A DNA stretch of 64,000 nucleotides from JACCZX01 sp963824935 (GTDB lineage: Bacteria > Pseudomonadota > Gammaproteobacteria > Burkholderiales > Burkholderiaceae_F). The stretch is taken from contig CAWGRF010000022.1 in the NCBI GenBank assembly GCA_963824935.1, positions 34,009 through 98,008 on the forward strand, read 5' to 3'. Every line of letters starts with the position of its first letter. Position 1 is the stretch's first letter. Made by a program: the position numbers and the translations under genes. The notes under the pieces are model-generated. The model was given only the letters and a program-made list of their open reading frames with translations, was not told the DNA's origin and made no database searches. Positions 52,731 to 60,968 of this stretch are shown here, in pieces.

Positions 52731-53364
52731 CCCAGAGATCTACGAAGACGCTGTCACGCGCGGAGGCCTCGGTACCCCACAACTCACGCGCGGTAAAACG
52801 CACGCTGTAGCAATGCTGCGGCTTCTTATCGCGGCTCATGGCGTGCGTGTCGGCGAAAATGAACACGCCGTGATCGCGGTCGATCACACCGCGCCGGCCG
52901 CGCGCGTAGCGCGGAAGCCGAGTATGCCCGGTCGGATTGATGTTGCGTGCGACGACGCGCTCACCGACTCGGAATCGCGGTGGCACGTCTTCGTCGAGCC
53001 GCGCCGCGCGGCGCTTGCGCAGGAGCGCCTCCACTTCGGACGCTGGCACAGCACGCACCGCTCTTTCTTTCGCGTCGGCATGTCCGATCTGCAGCTCTTT
53101 CGCGGTCACCAACTCCTGCTCGACGAGCAGCTTCTGCAGGCCGAACAGCCAGTGCTCGTAGTACGTCGTCGCGAGGTATTCGGCAGGCGGCATCTGCTCT
53201 CGCGCGTAGCGGGTCATGTCAAGATTCCACTTGCCGTGGAAGCCGCACGCGAGGGTGAGAGCGAACATGCGTCTTTCCCACTGTGAATGAAATACGGGTT
53301 CGTCCTTCTCGATCTCGACCGGCCCAAAACCGTGCATGCCGCCCAGGTCGTGCGCGCCGTTCAT
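52708..53364 (-). CDS. nthB: Nitrile hydratase subunit beta
   Basis: The product has 218 residues. MNGAHDLGGMHGFGPVEIE is the diagnostic start, and RFRVGERVVARNINPTGHTR and RRGVIDRDHGVFIFADTHA belong to the C-terminal SH3-like domain that covers the metal site. ATG overlaps the alpha stop by 4 bases. It forms an alpha2beta2 cytoplasmic enzyme turning nitriles into amides. Confidence 0.95.
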   Translation of the reverse strand: MNGAHDLGGMHGFGPVEIEKDEPVFHSQWERRMFALTLACGFHGKWNLDMTRYAREQMPPAEYLATTYYEHWLFGLQKLLVEQELVTAKELQIGHADAKERAVRAVPASEVEALLRKRRAARLDEDVPPRFRVGERVVARNINPTGHTRLPRYARGRRGVIDRDHGVFIFADTHAMSRDKKPQHCYSVRFTARELWGTEASARDSVFVDLWDDHLDPA

Positions 53365-54002
53365 CGCTGCGCTCGCGCGGGTACGGTCACATCAGCGACG
53401 CCGATCATTGCATCGCGGGTGACGATCTCCGCCAGTTGTTCTTCATTCCAACCCTCTGTGCCGGCTGGACGTTCGGGCAACACCAGGTACCGCAGTTCGG
53501 CAGTCGAGTCCCATACGCGCACCTCGACGTCCTCGGGAACTTTGCTCCCCAGCTCCTTCAGCACGCCGCGTGGATCGATCACGGCACGCGCCCGGTACGG
53601 CGCAGATTTGTACCAAACGGGCGGCAGCCCGAGCACGGGCCACGGATAGCAGGAGCACAGAGTGCACACGACCACGTTGCGAAGCTTGGGTGTGTTCTCG
53701 AGCACTACCATGTCTTCGCCCTGGCGTCCGAAAAAACCGAACTCCGCAATGGCGGCACTCGCATCCGCGAGCAGGCGCTCTTTGTAAACGGGATCAACCC
53801 ACGCCCGCGCGACCACTCGGGCGCCGTTGCGCGGACCGACCTTCGTCTCGTAGGTGTCGATCAGCTCGTCGAGCGCCTTCGGATCGACCAGGCCCTTTTC
53901 GGTGAGCAACGACTCCAGCGCCTTCACGCGCAGCGCGGGGCCGGAGAGCGGACGGTCGTGCTCGCGGTCATGGTCGTGATCGTGACGATCGTGATCGCTC
54001 AT
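53361..54002 (-). CDS. nthA: Nitrile hydratase subunit alpha, cobalt type
   Basis: The product has 213 residues. The metal claw is VVCTLCSCYPWPVLGLPP, Cys 113, 116 and 118. Thr at 114 (C-T-L-C-S-C) marks cobalt enzymes; iron enzymes have Ser. The N-terminus carries a His/Asp run (DHDRHDHDHDREHD, residues 3-16), which is not typical and may bind metal. ATG directly follows the HupE stop (TAAATG). No amidase gene is in the cluster. Confidence 0.95.
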   Translation of the reverse strand: MSDHDRHDHDHDREHDRPLSGPALRVKALESLLTEKGLVDPKALDELIDTYETKVGPRNGARVVARAWVDPVYKERLLADASAAIAEFGFFGRQGEDMVVLENTPKLRNVVVCTLCSCYPWPVLGLPPVWYKSAPYRARAVIDPRGVLKELGSKVPEDVEVRVWDSTAELRYLVLPERPAGTEGWNEEQLAEIVTRDAMIGVADVTVPARAQR

Positions 54003-54692
54003 TTAGGCAATCGCATTGCTGGCAAGAAACGCAACTCCGATGACACCGACCACGGCTCCGATCGCGGATGAAATCGATCGCGAGCGGTTCGCGTTAATTG
54101 CTATCAGGCGCCGATGCAGCAGCAACGCCGCCACGCCGATACCCAGCTGAACAGAACAAAAACCAATCAGGTAGCCGCTCACTGGCATTGGCTCCGCGCC
54201 GAATATCGATTCCGCGTAGGCGTATCCGTGAAAAATTCCTGCGAGTATCAGTCCACCGGCAAGCCAAGCTAGAGTGATCCGGCGGCCACTCATTATTACG
54301 CCGCCGATCAGGATCACCGACAACGCCACCATCACTTCACCTACGGTCAGACCGAATCCCGTCAAGTGCAGCGTGGCACCGAGCAGACTTCCCAACGTGA
54401 ACGCGATGACACCCCACACTCCGTTCTTGACCAGGGCGAGAAGAAATCCCGTGGCGATGATGAACGCCAAGTGATCCACTCCAATTACCGGGTGGGCAAG
54501 CCCCGACAAAAAACCCTGCGCGAAAGTCTGCGGCAGCTGGTCTTCCATGAAGTGATGGGCCCAGACCACGCTGGGCAACAGCATGATGCCGATCACCAGC
54601 CAATGCGAAAAATAACCACGTCGGTGCAAGCAAGTCGAACTGTCATTTGAAGCGTGAGTTCCATCGAAGCGTCTGTTGTTCCTGGGAATCAT
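54003..54692 (-). CDS. HupE/UreJ-family metal permease of the nitrile hydratase operon
   Basis: The product has 229 residues with six or seven membrane segments. VVWAHHFMED is the end of the N-terminal segment, and LAHPVIGVDHLAFIIATGFLL is the conserved HPVxGxDHL motif of HupE/UreJ nickel or cobalt permeases, followed by HGYAYAES. The N-terminus (first 28 residues) is long and basic. Placed between a small secreted protein and a Co-type nitrile hydratase, it most likely brings in cobalt; this is inferred from context. The ATG overlaps the previous stop (ATGA). Confidence 0.88.
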   Translation of the reverse strand: MIPRNNRRFDGTHASNDSSTCLHRRGYFSHWLVIGIMLLPSVVWAHHFMEDQLPQTFAQGFLSGLAHPVIGVDHLAFIIATGFLLALVKNGVWGVIAFTLGSLLGATLHLTGFGLTVGEVMVALSVILIGGVIMSGRRITLAWLAGGLILAGIFHGYAYAESIFGAEPMPVSGYLIGFCSVQLGIGVAALLLHRRLIAINANRSRSISSAIGAVVGVIGVAFLASNAIA

Positions 54693-55096
54693 GCACGAAC
54701 CTCATTGCGCTTGACGCGAAGCTGCATCTGCTTCTCCTCCGAGCCGCATCAGCGTTGAGTGCGATGGCATCGAACTTATCTGACAAGCCGTCAAACGCCG
54801 CCCAGTTCTTGTATTCCACCATGCAGCATCAAATCCCAGTCGTCGCGACCGGATGCCGATCCTGAAAGTATTTTCTCTGAAACGACGAGTCCTTGCTTCT
54901 TCGCCTGATCCATCACTTTCTTGCGCGCAACTGCTAGGTCACGCATGTACACGTCGAACATCCCTGGCTTGACCTTGATGAAAGAAACAGACCAAACCGT
55001 TCCTTCCCGGTACGGCTGTCTTGAGCGCATGCTCGCTTGAGTGCCTAGCGCAAGTAGCGCGACGATGAGCGAAAGAACTGCCTGTGGTAAACGCAT
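54689..55096 (-). CDS. Small secreted protein of unknown function, two compensating shifts
   Basis: ATG 55096, with GAGAGGGG upstream, opens a signal peptide (MRLPQAVLSLIVALLALGTQA). The mature protein has EGTVWSVSFIKVKPGMFDVY and KKQGLVVSEKILSGSASGRD. An extra base near 54821-54826 moves it to the frame MVEYKNWAAFDGLSDKF, and a missing base near 54742-54748 moves it back to GSEEKQMQLRVKRNEVRA and the stop at 54689. The span is an exact multiple of three (135 residues). It looks like a dimeric alpha/beta barrel. Its stop overlaps the HupE start. Function unknown. Confidence 0.65.
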
Positions 55097-55817
55097 GATG
55101 TACCCCTCTCAATGAAGGACTACTCGCAAACTTTCGAGAATCATCGCAAGCGAGCGGTCGCAGCCGGCCAGCGCGAATGTGCTGCACGACACTGGCCGGA
55201 CCACTCGAGATCGCATCGACATGCCCGCCGAGCAGCGCAATGACCGCCGGACCTGCGCCTGCGTAGGGAATGTGAACCATTCGAAAATCAGCTGCGGCTT
55301 TCAACATCTCCATCGGAACATGCATCGTTCCGTAATTGCCTGAGCTGCCGTAGTTGTACGCGGCAGGTTTACGCTTGGCGTCGGCGATGAACTCCTCGAG
55401 CGTTCGCCATGGCGAGTCCGCGCGCACGACGAGCACGGTGGGATCAGCGGTGATGCGCGCGATCGGCTTGAACTGATCGAGTTGGAACAGCGGCTTGCGG
55501 TCCAGGATCTTGTCTGCCTCGGGCAGAATGGAAATCGACGACAGGCTCATCAGCAACGTATAGCCGTCGCCAGCCGCGCGCGCTGCGTGGCCGATTCCGA
55601 CCGCACCGCCCGCGCCGCTCTTGTTATCAATGACGACCGATTGCTTAAGCTCGCGCGACAGCGCTTCGGCAACCGGGCGCGCGACCGTGTCTGCAACGCC
55701 TCCCGGCGGAAACGGAACGACGATCGTGATCGTCTTGTCGGGATACTGCGCGTGCAGTGCGGCCGACCACAGCAAGCACGCCAGCGAGCCAAGGCATCGT
55801 TGAACTGGCCGTCTCAT
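54939..55817 (-). pseudogene. Bug/TctC-family solute-binding protein truncated at the C-terminus
   Basis: The N-terminal 223 residues are normal: signal peptide ending LHA-QYPDKTI, VVPFPPGGVADT, NKSGAGGAVGIGHAAR, YNYGSSGNYGTMH and IPYAGAGPAVIALLGGHVD, up to GRLRPLA (about base 55149). The frame then runs into unrelated sequence (CDDSRKFASSPSLRG...) and the start of the next gene. About 100 residues of the C-terminal lobe are missing. The junction looks like a deletion; a defect in assembly is possible. It lies 40 bases downstream of the SMP-30 gene, same strand. Confidence 0.75.
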
Positions 55818-55857
55818 AAGTCTCCCTTCTGCCGATCGTGCGGCGGATCACCTCACA

Positions 55858-56907
55858 TCACGCGGCGCCGTGTGCTTCAACGTAAAGCGCGTAAAGAGAA
55901 TGGCAGCTCGCCATGTACAGGCGATTTCTCTTGGCGCCGCCGAAGGCCAGGTTCGCGCAGCGCTCGGGCAGGCGGATGTGGCCGATGGGCTTGCCCTGCG
56001 GGTTGAACACCATTACGCCATCCAGGTCTGACGAGCTCGCACCGGGCGCGCCACTCCAGCCCCAGCCGCACCACAGGTTGCCATCCATGTCGACCTTGAT
56101 GCCATCGATCGCGCCCGGGCCGTTGGCATCCACCACCTTCGTCTTGTTCGACACCGCGCCACTCGCGGCCACGTCGTAACTCCAGATCAGGCGGTTCGGC
56201 TGGGCACGGCCTTCGACGACATAGAGCTTCTTCTCGTCGGGCGAGAACGCAATCCCATTGGGGCCGGCCAGGTCTGCAGTGACGAGTCCGAGCTTGCCGT
56301 CGGGCGCAATGCGATATACCGAGTGCGGCAATTCGGGCGTCGCTTTCTCGCCCTCCCAGCTGCCGCCGATCCCAAACGGTGGGTCGGTGAACCAGATCGA
56401 ACCGTCGGACTTGCAGACGATGTCGTTGGGTGAGTTCAAGCGCTTGCCATTGAACTTGTCGGCCAGCACGGTGATTTTGCCGTCGTAGTCGGTCCGCGTC
56501 ACGCTGCGCGTCAGATGTTCGCAGACAAGTAACCGCCCCTGACGGTCGCGTGCCATGCCGTTCGAAAAGTTCGCCGGGTGACGAAACACACCGAAGGTGC
56601 CGGTGGTTTCGTCGTACCGCATGATGCGATTGTTCGGGATGTCGCTGACCAGCAGATAGCGGCCATCGCCGAACCAAACAGGACCTTCGGCCCAGCGCAT
56701 GCCGCTGCCGAGCTGTTCGACGCTGCTGCTGTAGATCCGATACTTGCCGAAGCTCGGGTCGAGGATCTGCACCGACGGATCCGGGTAGCGCTGATTCGGC
56801 TTGAACTCGAACGATTGCGCGCTGACGACACTGCCAAGGGCTGCCAGACCAGTGCCTGCCGACGCCTGCAGGAAGCTGCGCCGGGAATTGGTGATGTTCT
56901 CCTCCAT
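55858..56907 (-). CDS. SMP-30/gluconolactonase family protein, Tat-exported
   Basis: The product has 349 residues. A Tat signal TNSRRSFLQASAGTGLAALG (residues 6-25) precedes the mature protein. The beta-propeller has WAEGPVWFGDGRYLLVSDIP (metal Glu), GRLLVCEHLTRSV, LNSPNDIVCKSDGSIWFTDP (Asn and Asp ligands) and AGPNGIAFSPDEKKLYVVE. Members hydrolyse sugar or organic-acid lactones with a divalent metal. It is the first gene of the minus-strand run that ends with nitrile hydratase. Confidence 0.93.
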   Translation of the reverse strand: MEENITNSRRSFLQASAGTGLAALGSVVSAQSFEFKPNQRYPDPSVQILDPSFGKYRIYSSSVEQLGSGMRWAEGPVWFGDGRYLLVSDIPNNRIMRYDETTGTFGVFRHPANFSNGMARDRQGRLLVCEHLTRSVTRTDYDGKITVLADKFNGKRLNSPNDIVCKSDGSIWFTDPPFGIGGSWEGEKATPELPHSVYRIAPDGKLGLVTADLAGPNGIAFSPDEKKLYVVEGRAQPNRLIWSYDVAASGAVSNKTKVVDANGPGAIDGIKVDMDGNLWCGWGWSGAPGASSSDLDGVMVFNPQGKPIGHIRLPERCANLAFGGAKRNRLYMASCHSLYALYVEAHGAA

Positions 56908-56995
56908 GATTGTCTCCGTGGTTGGTCAACCTTTGCTTGTTCGTTCTGATTGTTAGACCGCGGCGCGGGCGCTCGCTCGCCAATCTTCGCTCCGA

Positions 56996-57291
56996 TCAGG
57001 GGTCTCGCGCGGGCTTTGATGTCACACGAGTAACCATCTGACGAGCCTTTTGCAACCAGCGCCTGGCCCACACGAATTCCGTCGCAAGTATCGAAAGGCC
57101 AATAGGAATGATCACAAACGCCGGTCCTGGCAAGACGATCAATGCAATCCCGATAAGGGTCACAGTCCCACCGATGACCGCGACAACAGTGCGTTTGGCA
57201 ACGCGAAGCGTCGGATGCTGATGCGTTCTTCACGAGGTCCGTCCCGTGCGCGATTGCTAGAAGAGTACTTGTAGCTATTCAGATCACTCAT
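56996..57291 (-). CDS. PGPGW-type small membrane protein, probable shift in the N-terminus
   Basis: The conserved core is clear in one frame: TLRVAKRTVVAVIGGTVTL, then IGIALIVLPGPAFVIIPIG and LSILATEFVWARRWLQKA, two membrane segments with the PGP motif and the WARRW end of PF09656. The frame has no start. An ATG at 57291 (MSDLNSYKYSSSNRARDG) in another frame joins it if one base is missing near 57221-57231; 296 bases (3n+2) agrees. The protein would have about 98 residues in the inner membrane. Function unknown. It lies between gfa and the SMP-30 gene. Confidence 0.65.
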
Positions 57292-57305
57292 TGCGAGAAC
57301 GCTTC

Positions 57306-57896
57306 TCAAGCAATCGCCATGCGACCCAGCTTCCCCGATGCTTTCGCGGTGTGCGTCGCGATTACGTCCATCAGCGTCGGAGACAGGCAGTCATAAGGCT
57401 CCAGACCTAGCTGCTTAAGCCGCGACCGAACTGCACCCATCTGGGCCGGATCGAACCCCGACTCGATGATCGACGAAACGAATGCGGCAAATTCTGCCGG
57501 AGCCCAGCCGCGATCGCGCGACAGCTCTGTGTGAATGAAGTCCAGACCGAAAAATGGATGGTTCTTGTTTTCGATGCGCCCGTACATGTGCACGCCGCAA
57601 TCCTTGCAGGCGTGGCGCCTGATCGTCGCACTCTCATCGACCACCTTTAGCTTGTCTTGATTCGCCGTCACGCTCACCTTGTCGCGCGACACGACGGCGA
57701 CTTGCGAAAACACTGCGCCTTTCGGCTTCCAGCACTTGGTGCAGCCGCACACGTGGTTATGTGCGACCTGGCCGCCGATGGCGACCGTCACTTTCTTGTC
57801 CGAGCAGTGGCATTGCAAAGTACCGCCCGCGAAATTCGGTGCAGCGGGCTTGAGACCTTGATCGACGTCCGGGTGAATCGAGAAAGCGGCAGCCAT
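57306..57896 (-). CDS. gfa: S-(hydroxymethyl)glutathione synthase
   Basis: The product has 196 residues, with AGGAGG upstream of ATG. Zn-binding cysteines are in TLQCHCSDKK, HVCGCTKCWKP and HACKDCGVHMY, the GFA pattern. It speeds condensation of formaldehyde with glutathione before oxidation by AdhC. It is divergent from the sensor kinase gene. No adhC is seen in the window. Confidence 0.95.
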   Translation of the reverse strand: MAAAFSIHPDVDQGLKPAAPNFAGGTLQCHCSDKKVTVAIGGQVAHNHVCGCTKCWKPKGAVFSQVAVVSRDKVSVTANQDKLKVVDESATIRRHACKDCGVHMYGRIENKNHPFFGLDFIHTELSRDRGWAPAEFAAFVSSIIESGFDPAQMGAVRSRLKQLGLEPYDCLSPTLMDVIATHTAKASGKLGRMAIA

Positions 57897-58094
57897 TTTG
57901 TTTCCTCCTGTTGTCGAATCGCGCCGACAGGCGGCAGAAATACAAGCAGGAAGATAGGCCGGTTCTGCGGCGAGGGGTAGGCCTCTATCGATGCCTGTAC
58001 CTCAGACAGTCACTCAATCCTCCTGGGGCGTGGTTCGTCGCATGGCAGCGGCGGCGGTCGCCAGAAGGTGAAATCGCTGGACTATCGTCGCGCC

Positions 58095-59171
58095 ATGCCC
58101 GTTGCAAATGCTTCTGCAAGACCGCGTGGCCTGGCTCTGATGCTGGGTTGGCGCCGCGTGCTGTTTACGCTGGGCGTTTCGCTGCTGCTCGGATTGTTGA
58201 ATAGCGTTCCCTCCCAATCGCCGACGAGTGTTGTCGTAAGTCGCGCATTGCTGGTCGGGTTCTGCGCGATGCTTGCGTTCGGGCTGTTCGAGCAGTGGCC
58301 TGAGCGCCTGCCGAAGCGGATGCCACGATGGGCGCTGCAGCTACTTGGCGTGGTCGTGGCGGTGCCGCTCGCTGGGTGGCTGGCGTATTGGTTGACGACG
58401 GGTGAGCCCAGGTTTTGGCAGAACCAGTTGCGGCTCACCGGCTTTGGGATTCTTACGTTCACCGGCGTGCTGTTCGGACCCTGGATCGCGCTGGGCGCGA
58501 TGGTGAGACAGCGCGAGGCCTTTGCACGCAGCCAAGCGTTGGCGTTCGACCTCGAGCGCAGCGAATTGGAGCGCCAGGCATTGGACGCGCGCATGCGTCT
58601 GTTGCAAGCGCAGGTGCAGCCGCACTTTCTGTTCAACACTTTGGCCAATGTGCAGGCGCTGGTCGATGCGGGCTCACCGCAAGCGCCGAAGGTGCTCGCG
58701 AGCCTGATCGCCTATTTGCGTGCCGCGGTGCCGCGCCTGCAGGAGCCGTCGACCACGCTCGGGCAAGAGCTTCATCTGGTGCGCGCTTACCTGGACCTGA
58801 TGCACCTGCGCATGCCCGACCGTCTTCAGTTCGGGTTGCATGTCGATCCGGGAACTCTGGACTTGCGCTGTCCGCCGATGACACTGTTGACGCTGGTGGA
58901 GAACGCGGTGCGCCACGGCATCGACCCGAGCGAGCAGGGCGGGCGTATCGATATCCGAGTCGAGCTTCGAGACAACCGCTGCTACGTGCGCGTCAGCGAT
59001 ACCGGCATGGGCCTGCAGCAGGCGGGCAATGGCACGGGCACCGGCCTGTCGACGTTAAGCGAGCGCCTGAAGCTGACCTTCGGTGGCGACGCGCAGCTGC
59101 GCCTCAGTTCGCTCGAACCGCAAGGCGCTTGTGCCGAGCTCGACTTTCCCGCACAGCGGAGTTCCAAGTGA
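58095..59171 (+). CDS. LytS/YehU-type sensor histidine kinase
   Basis: From ATG 58095 the product has 358 residues; a GTG at 58068 would add 9. Four membrane segments fill residues about 20-135, without a large periplasmic domain. The His_kinase box is QAQVQPHFLFNTLANVQALV, phospho-His at about 177, and the ATPase domain has LVENAVRHGIDPSEQGG and DTGMGLQQ with GTGTGLSTLSERLKL. The GTG start of the regulator overlaps its stop, so it forms a pair with the LytTR regulator. The signal sensed is unknown. Confidence 0.92.
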   Translation: MPVANASARPRGLALMLGWRRVLFTLGVSLLLGLLNSVPSQSPTSVVVSRALLVGFCAMLAFGLFEQWPERLPKRMPRWALQLLGVVVAVPLAGWLAYWLTTGEPRFWQNQLRLTGFGILTFTGVLFGPWIALGAMVRQREAFARSQALAFDLERSELERQALDARMRLLQAQVQPHFLFNTLANVQALVDAGSPQAPKVLASLIAYLRAAVPRLQEPSTTLGQELHLVRAYLDLMHLRMPDRLQFGLHVDPGTLDLRCPPMTLLTLVENAVRHGIDPSEQGGRIDIRVELRDNRCYVRVSDTGMGLQQAGNGTGTGLSTLSERLKLTFGGDAQLRLSSLEPQGACAELDFPAQRSSK

Positions 59172-59950
59172 AACAGCGCCCGACCGCTCTGATTGCCGAC
59201 GACGAACCTCTGCTGCGCGAAGCGTTGGTGCGTCTGCTGGCGAACGCCTGGCCGGAGCTGGAAGTGGTGGCGCTGGCGCGCAACGGCCGCGAGGCGGTCG
59301 AGGACTTCGAGGCGCATCAGCCCGACATCTGCTTTCTCGATGTGCACATGCCCGGCCTGTCGGGTGTCGAGGCGGCAAGTCACATCGGCCGCCGGGCGCA
59401 CCTGGTGTTTGTCACCGCCTATGAACAGTACGCCGTGCAAGCCTTCGAGCACGGCGTACTCGACTACCTTGTGAAGCCGGTCGAGCCGGCGCGCCTCGCG
59501 GACACGGTGGCGCGCTTGCAGGAGCGCCTGCGCACCGCGCAGCCGGCGCAGAACACCGAGGCGCTGTTGCAGCAGCTCGCCGCGAAGCTGCAGCAAGATG
59601 CCGCACCCGTGCCGCTGCGCTGGATCCGCGCGACGGTAGGTCAGTCACTGCGCCTGATCGCGGTCGACGAAATCGACTTCCTGCGCTCGGATGAAAAGTA
59701 CACGCTGATTGCCTGGCGCGGCGACGAGGGCAAGCCGGGCGAGGCGCTGATCCGCACGCCGCTGAAGGAGTTGGTGGCGCAGCTCGACCCGTCGCAGTTC
59801 GCGCAAGTGCACCGCTCGGTGGTGGTGAACCTGCGCGCGATCAGCCACGTCAAGCGCAGCCTCAACGAGACCGCTGACATCCACCTGAAGGGCCGCGACG
59901 AAGTGCTACCGGTGAGCCGCAGCTACCTGCATCTCTTTCGTCAGATGTGA
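59168..59950 (+). CDS. LytTR-family response regulator
   Basis: The product has 260 residues from GTG 59168. The receiver has ALIADDEPLLREALVRLL with the acidic pair at 11-12, CFLDVHMPGLSG with phospho-Asp 58, and YLVKPVEPARL. A LytTR DNA-binding domain fills residues about 150-260 (RLIAVDEIDFLRSDEKYTLI, QVHRSVVVNLRAI). It is coupled to the kinase gene by a 4-base overlap. The targets are unknown; the convergent secreted-protein gene 66 bases further on is one candidate by position. Confidence 0.93.
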   Translation: MKQRPTALIADDEPLLREALVRLLANAWPELEVVALARNGREAVEDFEAHQPDICFLDVHMPGLSGVEAASHIGRRAHLVFVTAYEQYAVQAFEHGVLDYLVKPVEPARLADTVARLQERLRTAQPAQNTEALLQQLAAKLQQDAAPVPLRWIRATVGQSLRLIAVDEIDFLRSDEKYTLIAWRGDEGKPGEALIRTPLKELVAQLDPSQFAQVHRSVVVNLRAISHVKRSLNETADIHLKGRDEVLPVSRSYLHLFRQM

Positions 59951-60015
59951 TCGACGCGCACGAACTAGCGCGGCTGCTTGCCTTTCAAGACTTTACGGAC
60001 CCTTGCCCGGCGCAA

Positions 60016-60372
60016 TCAATCGCCGCGCTCGATGTCAGCGAAGTCGCCGCCGCTGCTTGCGCTGTCGATGACCAGCGCATTCCAGCGCCGCAGCTGGCTG
60101 GGCGCAGCAAACCAGTTGCTGTCGAAAAGCGTGGGGCCGTTCTTGTACATCACGAGTGCCAACTGTGCCGAGGGGACGTGGCCCGCATCGGCCAGCTGGG
60201 CTAAACGACCGTACGCGGCGGAGTAACGCTGCTCGCGAAAGGACTGCAAGGCGTACGTGTGGCTGGCTTCCTGCACGGGGGACAACGTGGTAATCGGCAA
60301 ATCCTGCGCGCCGCTGGGTTGCGCGACCAGCATAAGCAGCGGCAGCGCGACGGCGAAATGAGAGGTACGCAT
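60016..60372 (-). CDS. Small secreted Sel1/TPR-like hypothetical protein
   Basis: From ATG 60372, with AAGGAG upstream, the product has 118 residues. A signal peptide (MRTSHFAVALPLLMLVAQP) ends near SGAQ-DL. The mature part has TYALQSFREQRYSAAYGRLAQ and ADAGHVPSAQLALVMYKNG, a pattern like one Sel1/TPR repeat. The C-terminus is acidic and low in structure. It converges with the response regulator gene. Function unknown. Confidence 0.75.
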   Translation of the reverse strand: MRTSHFAVALPLLMLVAQPSGAQDLPITTLSPVQEASHTYALQSFREQRYSAAYGRLAQLADAGHVPSAQLALVMYKNGPTLFDSNWFAAPSQLRRWNALVIDSASSGGDFADIERGD

Positions 60373-60968
60373 GGCAATCTCCTTGGTTACGGTCAATTTG
60401 TGGAGGGCGAATTGTCCGGAGCTATGTCAATCGCGTCGTGAGATCTGTGTCCCGAGATTTGCCGGGATGACGGTGATGAAACAAGAATGCGTGGGACCAG
60501 TGTCCCCTGTCAGGTACCTGAATGGTATTGGCCGGTGTTTCTGAATGTCGGTCATCGACTTTCACGATGACGACCTGATCAGGATGTCGAACGCGTGTTA
60601 CGCACCGATTCAGACTCACTAAGCGCAGCTCAAACTGTCGCGCGGCGGGACGCCGTGGTGTGTTTCCTCGGCTGCGTCTTTGTATCGCTGCGAACAGATT
60701 TGCGCCCTTTCAACCATGTGGCAAACGCCGGCACTTCTGGATCGCCGCCGAGCGTGCGCGTCAGCGCATGGGCGTGTTTGAAAAGCACAGGCAGCACGCG
60801 CTTGACACCGACGGTCCCGACCGCACGGACCCGAGAAAAGTCCCATGAACAGGGACGACTGCAGGAGTGTTCTTTGCTGCCCGCGGCGATGCAGCCGCAC
60901 GAGCAACTACACAACGTGACAACGCGCGCCATGCACCACGATCACCCACGACGAAAGGAAAGCAACAT
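60373..60968. other. Long intergenic region (596 bases)
   Basis: No convincing full gene is present. The minus strand from about 60800 to 60630 encodes a protein-like tail (VKRVLPVLFKHAHALTRTLG, then GDPEVPAFATWLKG) without a start, which may be a gene remnant. The part 60816-60857 is a repeat also found near 63926. AAAGGAAA at 60954-60961 is the ribosome binding site of the next gene. Confidence 0.5.
60816..60857 (+). repeat. Intergenic repeat, copy 1
   Basis: CCCGACCGCACGGACCC is followed by a few spacer bases and AGTCCCATGAACAGGGACG. The last part forms a hairpin, GTCCC-ATGAACA-GGGAC. A second copy lies at 63926-63962 in the same orientation, with the first 17 bases identical. The two lie either side of three alpha/beta-hydrolase genes. 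Confidence 0.65.
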
